Notes: generated from the letters alone by a model not told the origin. A stretch of 64,000 nt of DNA from CAMLJR01 sp964500675 (GCA_964500675.1 CAZCNY010000003.1:62001-126000), one strand, 5' to 3'; positions 1 through 8,957 are shown, counted from the stretch's first letter. Translations and numbers: made by a program.

Positions 1-957
1 CGCGATGTAAACGGCACGTCCGCTTTCGAAGCCAGCAGCGTGCGCCCATTGCGTGAGATCGGCCGGTTCGAAGCCGAGCCAGAGATCGCCGCAGGCCGAT
101 TCGGCCCAGCGCTGATCGTGGCGGCAGAGTTCGGTAATTAAGAGTGAGCCGCCCGGCTTCAACGCCATTGCCACGTCGCTAAAGATGCGAGCGGGCGAGG
201 GCACGTGGTGCAGCACCATATTCAGCACGGCGCAATCGGCGTTCACTTTTTGCAAATTCGATTGCGCGGTATCGCCGTGAATAAATTCGACATTGGCGAA
301 TTGATTTTTGTCTGCGAACGCGCGCGCTTGGTCGAGCATCGCGCGCGAATTATCGAGCGCGATCACGCGTGCAAAGCGCGCGGCCAATTCACCGAGAAAA
401 GCGCCTTCGCCGGGACCCACTTCGAGCGCGAGCGCGCCGCCGTCGGGAAAACATTGCGCGAGCATATCGGCCGCTTGCGCGCCGTACATTTCATAAGCGG
501 CGATAAGCTCCTGCTGTTCGCGAAAGCGCCCCGCATTCTCGGCGAAGAATTGCTGGGAGCGACGCGAGCGCTCGGCCTGAATTTCCTTAAGGCGAGTATT
601 CACTTCGGCGCTCAGCAGCAGCTTGTCGACGCTGTCGAACAGCGCGCGATGCAGCACGGCGAGCTCGGCCGTGCTCGCTTCGGGTACGCGGCGATAGAAA
701 ATTGAGTTGCCTTCGCGCCGGGTCGTCACCAGCTCGGCTTTGGCGAGAATCTTTAGATGGTGGCTCATGCCCGACTGCGGCATCGCGAAAATCTGACCCA
801 GTTCGAGCACGCCGAACGAGTCGAGACTCAGCGCGCGCAGAATATCGAGCCGCAGCGCATCGCCGCTCGCCTTGCAAAAGGCAGCCAGCGCGGCACTTGA
901 AAACACGGGAGCGGTGCCAGAGGGGGGGGCGAGATCGAGAGCGGTCGGCGCGGTCAT
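1..957 (-). CDS. ArsR-family regulator fused to SAM-dependent methyltransferase (SahR-like), 3' end outside window
   Basis: The visible 319 codons start at the ATG at 957 and stay open to the window edge, so the C-terminus is missing. Residues about 20-95 form an ArsR winged helix, with recognition helix QSGMSHHLKILAKAELV at 61-77. A class I methyltransferase domain follows; its motif I is ALEVGPGEG at about 177-185. ArsR-methyltransferase fusions beside tkt are typical of Pseudomonas-like genomes, where the gene lies by metK. The SahR family is known to sense S-adenosylhomocysteine and control SAM-cycle genes. The 32-bp palindrome 25 bp upstream is a likely autoregulatory operator. A run of eight C (coding strand) covers codons 9-12. 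Family call is secure; the SAH ligand is inferred. Confidence 0.85.
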   Translation of the reverse strand, partial: MTAPTALDLAPPSGTAPVFSSAALAAFCKASGDALRLDILRALSLDSFGVLELGQIFAMPQSGMSHHLKILAKAELVTTRREGNSIFYRRVPEASTAELAVLHRALFDSVDKLLLSAEVNTRLKEIQAERSRRSQQFFAENAGRFREQQELIAAYEMYGAQAADMLAQCFPDGGALALEVGPGEGAFLGELAARFARVIALDNSRAMLDQARAFADKNQFANVEFIHGDTAQSNLQKVNADCAVLNMVLHHVPSPARIFSDVAMALKPGGSLLITELCRHDQRWAESACGDLWLGFEPADLTQWAHAAGFESGRAVYIA

Positions 958-981
958 GGGCGGCAAGCCTAGCAGATGGCG

Positions 982-1013
982 CAACCTATATCAAAATATT
1001 TTGATATAGGTTG
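982..1013. promoter_or_regulatory. Perfect 32-bp palindrome, probable SahR/ArsR operator
   Basis: The left arm CAACCTATATCAAAAT (982-997) is exactly mirrored by ATTTTGATATAGGTTG (998-1013). It sits between the divergent regulator (start 957) and tkt (start 1164). Long TATCAAAATATTTTGATA-like dyads suit a dimeric ArsR-family repressor. It may control one or both flanking genes. Confidence 0.8.
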
Positions 1014-1057
1014 GCGGGCGCGATGAGCTCCATCTCCGATCGGCAAACAGATGCAAC

Positions 1058-1131
1058 CAAGCGTTGCGTCGACGCAGTCAAGCGTTGCGCTAAGGGCGGC
1101 TGGAAGGGACAATAAGCGCCTTTTTCCAGCC
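1058..1131 (+). promoter_or_regulatory. tkt leader: direct repeat and hairpin
   Basis: CAAGCGTTGCG occurs at 1058-1068 and again at 1079-1089, a 21-bp period (two helical turns). Downstream, GGCTGGAA (1098-1105) pairs with TTCCAGCC (1124-1131) around an 18-nt loop, ending 33 bases before the tkt start. A regulator site and a leader hairpin are possible; neither is proven. Confidence 0.35.
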
Positions 1132-1163
1132 ATTCCCGATCGCTTTGCCCCGTGGAGTCCCGC

Positions 1164-3164
1164 ATGCCGTCTCGTACCGAACTAGCCAATGCCATTCGCG
1201 CCCTCAGTATGGATGCCGTGCAAAAGGCCAACTCCGGCCATCCTGGCGCGCCGATGGGTATGGCCGATATCGCCGAAGTGCTGTGGCGCGACTTCCTGCA
1301 TCACAATCCGGCGAATCCGGCGTGGCCGAATCGCGATCGCTTCGTGCTGTCGAACGGCCACGGTTCGATGCTGCTGTATTCGTTGCTGCACCTCACGGGC
1401 TACGATCTGTCGATCGACGATCTCAAACAATTCCGCCAATTGCATTCGCGCACGCCGGGCCACCCCGAGTACGGCTACACGCCGGGCGTCGAAACCACGA
1501 CCGGACCGTTAGGGCAGGGTATCGCTAACGCGGTCGGTATGGCGCTCGCGGAAAAAATTCTCGCCGCGCAATTCAATCGTCCCGACCATGCCATCGTCGA
1601 TCATTACACCTACGTTTTCCTCGGCGATGGTTGTCTGATGGAGGGCATTTCGCACGAAGCGTGTTCGCTCGCGGGCACACTTGCTCTCGGCAAATTGATT
1701 GCCTTCTACGATGATAACGGCATTTCGATCGACGGCGACGTCGAGGGCTGGTTCACCGATAACACGCCGCAGCGTTTTGAAGCCTACGGCTGGCATGTCG
1801 TATCGAATGTAAATGGCCACGATGCCGATGCGATTAAAGAGGCGATCGAACGCGCGAAAACCGAAACCCATCGCCCGACATTGATTTGCTGCAAAACCAT
1901 CATCGGCAAAGGCTCGCCGAACAAACAAGGCAAAGAAGAGGCGCATGGCTCCGCGCTTGGCGATGCGGAAGTCGCGCTCGTGCGTAAAACCTTGCACTGG
2001 GATCACGCGCCGTTTGAAATTCCGAAAGAAATTTATGCAGCGTGGGACGGCCGCGCGCGCGGCGAACAACTCGAACGCAACTGGCATGCGCGCTTCGAAG
2101 CGTACCGCGCTGCATATCCTCAATTAGCGACTGAATACGAGCGCCGCATCAAGGGTGAATTACCTGCCGATTTTGCAACGCGCGCCAACGATTTTATTCG
2201 TCAATCGCAAAGCGAAATGAAAACTGTCGCCACGCGTAAGGCGAGCGAAATATGTCTGAATTTCTTCGGTCCGCAGTTGCCCGAATTGCTCGGCGGCTCG
2301 GCCGATCTGGCCGGTTCCAACAATACGATCTGGAAAGGCTGCAAAGGAATTTCCGCGGAAGACGCCAGCGGCAATTATCTGTATTACGGCGTGCGCGAAT
2401 TCGGCATGTCCGCGATCATGAATGGCGTCACGCTGCACAGCGGCTTCAAGACCTACGGCGCAACATTCCTCGTCTTCATGGAGTACGCGCGCAACGCGGT
2501 GCGCATGGCGGCCATCATGAAACAGCCGAGCATTTTCGTGTACACGCACGATTCGATCGGCCTCGGCGAAGACGGCCCGACGCACCAACCGATCGAACAG
2601 CTCGCGAGTCTGCGCGGCACGCCGAATCTCAATACATGGCGCCCATGCGATATGGCCGAATCCGCCGTCGCGTGGAAATCCGCGATCGAATGCAAGGATG
2701 GTCCAACCGCGTTGATTTTCACGCGTCAGAATTTAGTGCACCAACAGCGCGATACTATTCAGCTCGATAATATTTCGCGCGGCGGTTACGTGTTGCACGA
2801 TTGCGCGGGTCACCCCGAAGCGATCCTGATCGCAACGGGCTCCGAGGTTGCGCTCGCGATGCAAGCCGCCGAACAACTCGCGTTGAATGGCCGCCATGTG
2901 CGTGTGGTATCGATGCCGTGCACCAGTGTGTTCGATCAGCAGGATGCGGGTTATCGCGAAACCGTATTGCCGAGCGATGTGTTCGCGCGCGTGGCGATCG
3001 AAGCGGCGCACAAAGATTATTGGTACAAGTACGTCGGCCTCGACGGCGCCATCATCGGCATGGAAACTTTCGGCGAATCGGCACCGGGCCCACAGTTGAT
3101 GGAATATTTCGGTTTTACCGTCGACGCTGTCGTCGAAACGGTGAATGAGTTGCTGGACACTTAA
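1164..3164 (+). CDS. tkt: Transketolase
   Basis: Thiamine-diphosphate enzyme of the non-oxidative pentose phosphate pathway, moving C2 ketol units between sugar phosphates in the cytosol. The start is the ATG at 1164: GGAG lies 6 bases upstream and the protein then begins MPSRTELANAIRALSMDAV, like E. coli TktA. An in-frame GTG at 1152 would add only four residues. Length is 666 aa, close to the usual 663. The TPP-binding GDGCLMEG motif, the catalytic EFGMSAIMNG segment and the HDSIGLGEDGPTHQP segment are all present. It is followed after 16 bases by epd, so the two are probably co-transcribed. Confidence 0.97.
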   Translation: MPSRTELANAIRALSMDAVQKANSGHPGAPMGMADIAEVLWRDFLHHNPANPAWPNRDRFVLSNGHGSMLLYSLLHLTGYDLSIDDLKQFRQLHSRTPGHPEYGYTPGVETTTGPLGQGIANAVGMALAEKILAAQFNRPDHAIVDHYTYVFLGDGCLMEGISHEACSLAGTLALGKLIAFYDDNGISIDGDVEGWFTDNTPQRFEAYGWHVVSNVNGHDADAIKEAIERAKTETHRPTLICCKTIIGKGSPNKQGKEEAHGSALGDAEVALVRKTLHWDHAPFEIPKEIYAAWDGRARGEQLERNWHARFEAYRAAYPQLATEYERRIKGELPADFATRANDFIRQSQSEMKTVATRKASEICLNFFGPQLPELLGGSADLAGSNNTIWKGCKGISAEDASGNYLYYGVREFGMSAIMNGVTLHSGFKTYGATFLVFMEYARNAVRMAAIMKQPSIFVYTHDSIGLGEDGPTHQPIEQLASLRGTPNLNTWRPCDMAESAVAWKSAIECKDGPTALIFTRQNLVHQQRDTIQLDNISRGGYVLHDCAGHPEAILIATGSEVALAMQAAEQLALNGRHVRVVSMPCTSVFDQQDAGYRETVLPSDVFARVAIEAAHKDYWYKYVGLDGAIIGMETFGESAPGPQLMEYFGFTVDAVVETVNELLDT

Positions 3165-3180
3165 TGCTGGCTAATTATTA

Positions 3181-4224
3181 ATGCTTAGACTGGCGATCAA
3201 CGGTTATGGCCGCATCGGCCGCTGCGTGTTGCGCGCGCTCTACGAAAGCGCGCACTACAGCGAAATCGGCAGCGACAATGCGCCACGTAAGCGCATGCGC
3301 GTGGTCGCGATCAACGAGCCGGCCGATCTCAATACGATCGCGCATTTAACCAAATACGATACGACGCACGGCCGTTTTCCCGGTCACGTGACGATTGAAA
3401 ATTGCACGAACAAAAATAAGACGTTGCGCGTTAATGACGACACGATTGCAGTCGGCCACGAAACCGATTTGGCAAAATTGGATTGGCGTGAGCACAACAT
3501 CGATATCGTGCTCGAATGCAGCGGCGAATACGCCGCGCCGCAACAATTGCAGCGTCACATCGACGCGGGCGCGAAACGCGTGCTGCTGTCGCAACCCGGC
3601 GTGGAAATTCCAGTCGTCGTGTACGGCATCAACGAAACTATTTTGCGCGGCGATGAAAAAATCATTTCCGCTGCGTCGTGCACGACGAATTGCATCGTGC
3701 CGATTATCAAAATTCTCGATGCGGCATTTGGCATCGAAAGTGGAATTATTACGACGATCCATTCGGCGATGAACGATCAGCCCGTGCTCGATGCGTACCA
3801 CCACACCAATTTGCGCAAAACGCGCGCAGCGGGACAGTCGATTATTCCGGTCGATACGGGATTGGCGTTTGGCGTCGGCCGCGTATTGCCGAATTTGGCG
3901 GGTCGTTTCGCCGCGCACGCGTTGCGCGTGCCGACGATCAATGTGTCCGCGATGCAATTGACCGTACAGACGCGCAAGATGGCCGATGTCGATACGGTCA
4001 ACCGCGCGCTCGCGGCGGCAGCAGCGCAGCATGCAACGATCCTCGGTTACACTGACGAGCCGCTGGCGTCGTGCGATTTCAACCATGATCCGCGCTCAGG
4101 CATTGTCGATGCGGGTCAGACGCGCGTGGCGGGCAATTTGATCAACGTGCTGACCTGGTTCGACAACGAATGGGGCTACGCCAATCGCATGCTCGATGTC
4201 GCTGCTCACTGGGCTTCACAATAA
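3181..4224 (+). CDS. epd: D-erythrose-4-phosphate dehydrogenase
   Basis: GAPDH-superfamily NAD enzyme that oxidises erythrose 4-phosphate to 4-phosphoerythronate for pyridoxal phosphate synthesis. The N-terminus has the Rossmann motif INGYGRIGRCVLRAL, and the catalytic cysteine lies in SAASCTTNC. The segment HSAMNDQPVLDAYHH and the FNHDPRSGIVD segment match Epd rather than glycolytic GapA. Length is 347 aa. The order tkt-epd-pgk is conserved in gammaproteobacteria, which supports Epd. A GAPDH side activity cannot be excluded. Confidence 0.88.
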   Translation: MLRLAINGYGRIGRCVLRALYESAHYSEIGSDNAPRKRMRVVAINEPADLNTIAHLTKYDTTHGRFPGHVTIENCTNKNKTLRVNDDTIAVGHETDLAKLDWREHNIDIVLECSGEYAAPQQLQRHIDAGAKRVLLSQPGVEIPVVVYGINETILRGDEKIISAASCTTNCIVPIIKILDAAFGIESGIITTIHSAMNDQPVLDAYHHTNLRKTRAAGQSIIPVDTGLAFGVGRVLPNLAGRFAAHALRVPTINVSAMQLTVQTRKMADVDTVNRALAAAAAQHATILGYTDEPLASCDFNHDPRSGIVDAGQTRVAGNLINVLTWFDNEWGYANRMLDVAAHWASQ

Positions 4225-4282
4225 GAGCTGGACAGCGACCAAGCGTTAGAAAAGATTTTGTTATTGCGAGGAAGAAAAATAA

Positions 4283-5446
4283 ATGTCTGTTTTGAAAATA
4301 TCCGATCTCGATCTCGCCGGCAAACGCGTGCTGATCCGCGAAGATCTCAACGTGCCGGTGAAAGACGGCAAAGTAACTTCCGATGCGCGCATTCGCGCGA
4401 CAATTCCGACGCTGGAGCTGGCGCTCAAAGCTGGCGCGAAAGTGATTGTGATGTCGCACCTGGGTCGCCCCACCGAAGGTCAATACGAAGACGAATTTTC
4501 GCTAGCACCCGTCGCTGCGCATCTCGGTCAATTATTGAATCGAAAAGTGCCGCTCATAAAAGATTGGCAAAATGGCGTGAGCGTCGGTGCGGGTGAAATC
4601 GTGTTGCTCGAAAATGTGCGCTTCAACAAGGGCGAGAAAAAAGATAACGAAGACCTCGCCAAACAATACGCCGCACTCTGCGATATTTTCGTGATGGATG
4701 CATTCGGTACCGCGCATCGCGCCGAAGCCTCCACGCATGGTGTTGCGAAATTTGCACCCGTTGCGTGTGCGGGTTTATTACTTGCCGATGAGCTTGAAAA
4801 TTTAGAAAAGGCGCTCAAGCATCCGGCGCGCCCGCTCGTTGCGATTGTCGGCGGTTCGAAAGTGTCGACCAAACTCACTGTGCTCGAAAATCTTTCGACC
4901 AAAGTCGATCAATTGATTGTCGGCGGCGGCATCGCCAATACATTTTTGGCCGCAGCAGGTTTCCCGGTTGGCAAATCCCTGTGCGAGCACGATTTAATTC
5001 CTGCGGCGAAAGCGTTGATGGAAAAAACGAAAATCCCATTGCCGGTCGATGTTGTCGTCGGCAAGGAATTTAATGAAAATGCAACCGCGACAATTAAAGA
5101 TGTCAAAGACGTTGCCGACGATGACATGATTTTCGATATCGGCCCGAAGAGCGCGGCGAATCTCGCGACATTATTGAAAGATGCGAAATCGATCATCTGG
5201 AACGGCCCAGTTGGCGTGTTCGAATTCGACCAATTCGGCGAAGGCACCAAAACGCTATCGCATGCGATTGCCGACAGCCACGCGTTCTCGATCGCGGGCG
5301 GCGGCGATACGCTCGCCGCAGTCGACAAATATGGCATCGAGAAAAAAGTGTCGTACATTTCCACCGGTGGCGGTGCGTTTCTCGAATATGTCGAAGGCAA
5401 GGTGTTGCCGGCGGTTGCGATTCTGGAAGAGCGCGCGAAGAAATAA
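4283..5446 (+). CDS. pgk: Phosphoglycerate kinase
   Basis: Converts 1,3-bisphosphoglycerate and ADP to 3-phosphoglycerate and ATP. The 387-aa length is standard. Visible hallmarks are the substrate-binding REDLNVP near residue 20, SHLGRPTEG near 60, and the C-terminal nucleotide-binding IAGGGDTLAAVDKYG and STGGGAFLEYVEG. A GAGGAAG ribosome site lies about 9 bases before the ATG. The 58-bp gap after epd and the terminator downstream mark it as the last gene of the tkt-epd-pgk unit. Confidence 0.97.
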   Translation: MSVLKISDLDLAGKRVLIREDLNVPVKDGKVTSDARIRATIPTLELALKAGAKVIVMSHLGRPTEGQYEDEFSLAPVAAHLGQLLNRKVPLIKDWQNGVSVGAGEIVLLENVRFNKGEKKDNEDLAKQYAALCDIFVMDAFGTAHRAEASTHGVAKFAPVACAGLLLADELENLEKALKHPARPLVAIVGGSKVSTKLTVLENLSTKVDQLIVGGGIANTFLAAAGFPVGKSLCEHDLIPAAKALMEKTKIPLPVDVVVGKEFNENATATIKDVKDVADDDMIFDIGPKSAANLATLLKDAKSIIWNGPVGVFEFDQFGEGTKTLSHAIADSHAFSIAGGGDTLAAVDKYGIEKKVSYISTGGGAFLEYVEGKVLPAVAILEERAKK

Positions 5447-5470
5447 AGCGAGATTTTAATTTCCCAAATT

Positions 5471-5498
5471 AAAAAGCCCCGCAGTGCGGGGCTTTTTT
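5471..5498. terminator. Bidirectional intrinsic terminator after pgk
   Basis: AAAAAGCCCCGC (5471-5482) pairs with GCGGGGCTTTTT (5486-5497) around an AGT loop. T-runs are present on both strands, so it can end pgk on the plus strand and the convergent gene ending at 5507. Confidence 0.9.
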
Positions 5499-5506
5499 CT
5501 GCAAAT

Positions 5507-7498
5507 TTATTGTGTGTATAACTGCGAAGCAGGAACAACAATGGGCGTGCTTTGCCCTGGATAAGACCATAAAAAAATAGCCTTCGCGGTAGAAAGGTAT
5601 TCTATATATTTAATTTGCAATGCAGCGGGTTGCCCCTGGGTTAAAGCGATCGAACTGCTGCATGAGGGAGTGGTGTCGGTATTTTGGTACCATAGTTTAT
5701 TAACTATTTGGTTGCCATTGATTGATATCTGTGCACTGTCGTCTGCATTGATGCAGAATTTATAACTGCCTGAAACTGGTGGAACCACTTTTCCTGTCCA
5801 AATCACTGAAAAATTATCAGTACCTATGCTGCCACTAACCGGGCTGCTATTTCCCCAGCTGAAATTGACATCGGTATCGATACGCGTCAAAGCTGCAGGG
5901 GCGGTAAAATTATTGTTGTTATAATAAACGCCGGTCAGACCAGGCTGCTGGCAAGCGTCACCCACTCCGTTGCCGTCGCTATCTTTTTGATCTGCGTTAG
6001 CCACCGATGGGCAATTGTCGAATAGATCCGGATAACCATCACTATCATTGTCGGGATACAGCGTGGTGGTTATGGTATTTGAAGAATTAGTGGTAACTAA
6101 ACCGCATTGACTTTGATAAATGCTTTCAAGATTAATAAACGCGGGGTAGCTGTTATTGGTAACTGTAACAAATCCGGGATCTCCTGAATAATAAACGCAA
6201 TTACCAAGCATTAAAAAGCTCAATGCCTGAGCTCCGGAACCTTGAGTTGTTCCGCTAATGTTGTGATCCAGAATGATTGGTCCGTGAACTTTTGCAACGC
6301 AGTGAGGCACGAGGTTGCCATCGCTATCGACATCATTCGGGGCAGTTTGACATGCGGTGGTGGTATCGGGATTTGTTAGTGTAGGGTCGTACCAATTTAC
6401 TTTTGCGACAGGGCTTAAAATGAGCCCGTAGTGGTTGGTGATGCTTGCGTCGTTAACTACAACGTTGTTGGTAACGGATGTATTTCTAACGCCATACAGA
6501 TAAATCGCACCGCCGCCATCGACTGATCCTTTTGGAAAGTACAATTGATTGTCATGAATGTTAATGGTATCGGGAGCAACCCAAAGATAACTATATCCAT
6601 CGGGCGGGCTACCGTCTTCGAATCCTACGTAGACGAGAGCAATACCGGGATAAACTGAGCCATCCGCTCGCGATGGAATGCGAATCGCTTTATTATTACC
6701 GATTTCGATATTAGTCGAGTTAGAGACATAAATACGACCGTCAACGCTGCGAACGGTATTCGATAATATTTTTATATTACTACTAAAATGCACACCAATC
6801 GGATCGTCGCCCACACCCGTAATAATATTGCCTTGAATTAAATTGGGTTCGCCGTTGGTGCCGCCTTCAAAACTGCCTAGCCCAATACCTTCGGATGCAA
6901 CCTCACCAGAAAACGCATTGATAATATTATTGGTAATGGTTACATGTTTGCGAATGGACGGTCCCGTCAACCAGTACATGTTGTTACCAGAACTCGTAGC
7001 GCCGTATGCATACGTGCCATAGTTGAACGTATTATTCGTTATCGTAGCGTCTTGTGTTCGCCAAAAATAAATGATTCTGCCGTTTCCGTTGGCCGCTACA
7101 CCACCTGCGACCGTAAATACGGTATTGCTAATGGTTCCGGTAAAAGGCGGCTGAACATTTGAAGTGGATCCGTCGGTCTTTTTTGAAATCCCTAGATTGA
7201 ATAAATAGCCTTCTCCATTGATATCGTTGAATTTGATACCGCCACCCGCCGATGAGGTCAATGAAGAGTTGCCCCACATGAATAATGGTCCAGTGACATA
7301 ATGAGTTTTGCCAGCAGGAATTTCACATACGGCATTATTGTTTGAACAGTATGTCAGTGCGGCTTGCAAGGCAGCTGTATCATCGGTCGTTCCATTACCA
7401 GTTGCGCCATTATTTGTCGTTAAATAATTGGCATATACATTTGATACTCCCAGTATCAATACAACTACGAAGCCTTTTATTTGATTTGATAATTTCAT
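5507..7498 (-). CDS. Secreted beta-helix protein with thrombospondin type-3 and PA14 domains
   Basis: 663 aa. Residues 1-23 form a signal peptide ending VYA. Residues about 24-470 begin with the pectate-lyase-3/glycosyl-hydrolase-28-like opening GATGNGTTDDTAALQAAL and continue as N-rich right-handed beta-helix repeats. A calcium-binding thrombospondin type-3 segment follows (DSDGYPDLFDNCP, then DSDGNGVGDAC, about 480-515). The last 145 residues resemble a PA14 carbohydrate-binding domain. Such architectures are typical of extracellular polysaccharide-active proteins; the substrate and catalytic residues cannot be assigned. The gene is visibly richer in A+T than its neighbours and separates pgk from fba, which suggests horizontal acquisition. 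Confidence 0.75.
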   Translation of the reverse strand: MKLSNQIKGFVVVLILGVSNVYANYLTTNNGATGNGTTDDTAALQAALTYCSNNNAVCEIPAGKTHYVTGPLFMWGNSSLTSSAGGGIKFNDINGEGYLFNLGISKKTDGSTSNVQPPFTGTISNTVFTVAGGVAANGNGRIIYFWRTQDATITNNTFNYGTYAYGATSSGNNMYWLTGPSIRKHVTITNNIINAFSGEVASEGIGLGSFEGGTNGEPNLIQGNIITGVGDDPIGVHFSSNIKILSNTVRSVDGRIYVSNSTNIEIGNNKAIRIPSRADGSVYPGIALVYVGFEDGSPPDGYSYLWVAPDTINIHDNQLYFPKGSVDGGGAIYLYGVRNTSVTNNVVVNDASITNHYGLILSPVAKVNWYDPTLTNPDTTTACQTAPNDVDSDGNLVPHCVAKVHGPIILDHNISGTTQGSGAQALSFLMLGNCVYYSGDPGFVTVTNNSYPAFINLESIYQSQCGLVTTNSSNTITTTLYPDNDSDGYPDLFDNCPSVANADQKDSDGNGVGDACQQPGLTGVYYNNNNFTAPAALTRIDTDVNFSWGNSSPVSGSIGTDNFSVIWTGKVVPPVSGSYKFCINADDSAQISINGNQIVNKLWYQNTDTTPSCSSSIALTQGQPAALQIKYIEYLSTAKAIFLWSYPGQSTPIVVPASQLYTQ

Positions 7499-7817
7499 TA
7501 GATATCCCCTTCGTTAATTATCGACGCCAACCAGCCCGTCCTGAACCCCATCCGTGCCCTGTTGGCTTTGTGCTCCGAGTAACTTTGCGTAAGTTGCAAC
7601 TGTCGAGCTTATTGAGCCACCGCAATGCTGACAAGCACCCTTAATGAATTTTTAATTGCATTCGCAATTGCCAAATGGCATGAGCGCCCGCACTCTTTGA
7701 GGACCAACTCCACCCTTGGCCAGCAATTCAGGTATTATTCGCCGTCTTGAAGAACCTCGGCATTGGGCTTAAACGAAGTATTAAGCCCAGAGGCCCTGCC
7801 AAATCGCGGAGACTTTC
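7499..7817. other. Intergenic region before fba
   Basis: 319 bp between two divergent genes, with no convincing ORF. It must hold both promoters. The only clear structure is an inverted repeat, TGGGCTTAA (7765-7773) and TTAAGCCCA (7782-7790) with an 8-base loop, in the fba leader. No T-run follows, so it is a leader hairpin or operator rather than a terminator. Confidence 0.5.
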
Positions 7818-8882
7818 ATGGCACTCATCAGCTTGCGTCAATTACTCGATCACGCCGCCGAACACGGTTACGGCGTACCCGCATTTAACGTCAATAACCT
7901 CGAACAGACGCGTGCGATCATGGAGGCGGCCGCGGAAACGCGCAGCCCCGTGATCATGCAGGCCAGCGCCGGCGCGCGCAAATACGCGGGCTCGAATTTC
8001 CTGCGCCATATGATTCTTGCCGCCATCGATGAATTTCCCGATGTGCCGATCTGCATGCACCAGGACCACGGCGTCAGTCCCGCCGTGTGCCAGCGCTCGA
8101 TTCAACTCGGCTTCAGCTCGGTGATGATGGATGGTTCGCTGAAGGAGGATGGTAAAACGCCAGCCTCGTACGAATACAACGTGAAAGTCACGCGCGAAGT
8201 GGTAGCGATGGCGCATGCATGCGGCGTATCGGTCGAAGGTGAGTTGGGTTGTCTCGGTTCGCTCGAAAGCGGCATGGCCGGCGAAGAAGATGGTGTCGGC
8301 GCGGAAGGAATTTTGACGCACGATCAAATGCTCACCGATCCCGAGGAAGCGGCGCATTTCGTGTCCGAGACGCAGGTCGATGCGCTTGCGATAGCGGTCG
8401 GCACCAGCCACGGCGCGTATAAATTCACGCGACCGCCCACCGGCGATATTCTCGCGATCGAACGCATCAAAGAGATTCATCGCCGCATTCCGAGCACGCA
8501 TCTCGTCATGCACGGTTCGAGTTCGGTGCCGCAGCATTGGCTCGCGATCATCAACGAGTACGGCGGCAAAATTAAAGAAACCTACGGCGTACCGGTCGAG
8601 CAAATTGTCGAAGGCATCAAGCACGGTGTGCGCAAGGTGAATATCGATACCGATTTGCGTTTGGCGTCGACGGGTGCGATTCGCCAATTCATGGCGAAAA
8701 ATCCGGAAGAGTTCGATCCGCGCAAATATTTGAAAGAAACCATCAAAGAAATGAAAGCCGTCTGCAAAGAGCGTTACCAAGCGTTCGGCACCGCAGGTCA
8801 GGCCGATAAAATCAAAGTGATCGGTCTCGAAGCCATGTCGGTTCGCTACGAAAAAGGTGAGCTCAATCCCCGTGTCCAATAA
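7818..8882 (+). CDS. fba: Class II fructose-bisphosphate aldolase
   Basis: Zinc-dependent aldolase that splits or forms fructose 1,6-bisphosphate. The 354-aa protein has the class II signatures: MHQDHG near residue 83-88 (zinc histidine), VEGELGCLGS, the zinc-binding AIAVGTSHGAYK, and VMHGSSSVPQ. It aligns with the subtype found in Pseudomonas and Calvin-cycle operons (CbbA-like), not with E. coli FbaA. GGAG about 7 bases upstream supports the ATG. It belongs functionally with the tkt-epd-pgk genes upstream. Confidence 0.96.
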   Translation: MALISLRQLLDHAAEHGYGVPAFNVNNLEQTRAIMEAAAETRSPVIMQASAGARKYAGSNFLRHMILAAIDEFPDVPICMHQDHGVSPAVCQRSIQLGFSSVMMDGSLKEDGKTPASYEYNVKVTREVVAMAHACGVSVEGELGCLGSLESGMAGEEDGVGAEGILTHDQMLTDPEEAAHFVSETQVDALAIAVGTSHGAYKFTRPPTGDILAIERIKEIHRRIPSTHLVMHGSSSVPQHWLAIINEYGGKIKETYGVPVEQIVEGIKHGVRKVNIDTDLRLASTGAIRQFMAKNPEEFDPRKYLKETIKEMKAVCKERYQAFGTAGQADKIKVIGLEAMSVRYEKGELNPRVQ

Positions 8883-8914
8883 TTATTGGATCAATAAAGT
8901 AGGCAGAATAAACT

Positions 8915-8957
8915 AAGGAGGAAACGGCGCGACACAAGACCTGTTGCGCCGGCCACG
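8915..8957 (+). promoter_or_regulatory. Shine-Dalgarno separated from start by a hairpin
   Basis: A strong AAGGAGG (8915-8921) lies 36 bases from the next gene's ATG at 8958. Between them GGCGCGACA (8926-8934) can pair with TGTTGCGCC (8942-8950), with one G-U pair. Folding would bring the ribosome site to an effective 11 bases from the ATG. Confidence 0.45.

Noticed and set aside
205..705. Plus-strand open frame of 166 codons
   Set aside because: It is antisense to the ArsR/methyltransferase gene, whose minus-strand frame has clear domains.
1509..2123. Minus-strand open frame of 204 codons
   Set aside because: Antisense to tkt; the codon bias of G+C-rich genes leaves the opposite strand open.
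3181..4224. Glycolytic glyceraldehyde-3-phosphate dehydrogenase (gapA)
   Set aside because: The sequence around the active site and the C-terminal FNHDPRS segment fit Epd better, as does the position between tkt and pgk.
7747..7953. 68-codon frame before fba
   Set aside because: Runs into fba in another frame and has no support as a gene.
7842..8879. Minus-strand open frame of 345 codons
   Set aside because: Exactly antisense to fba, with no domain and no ribosome site.
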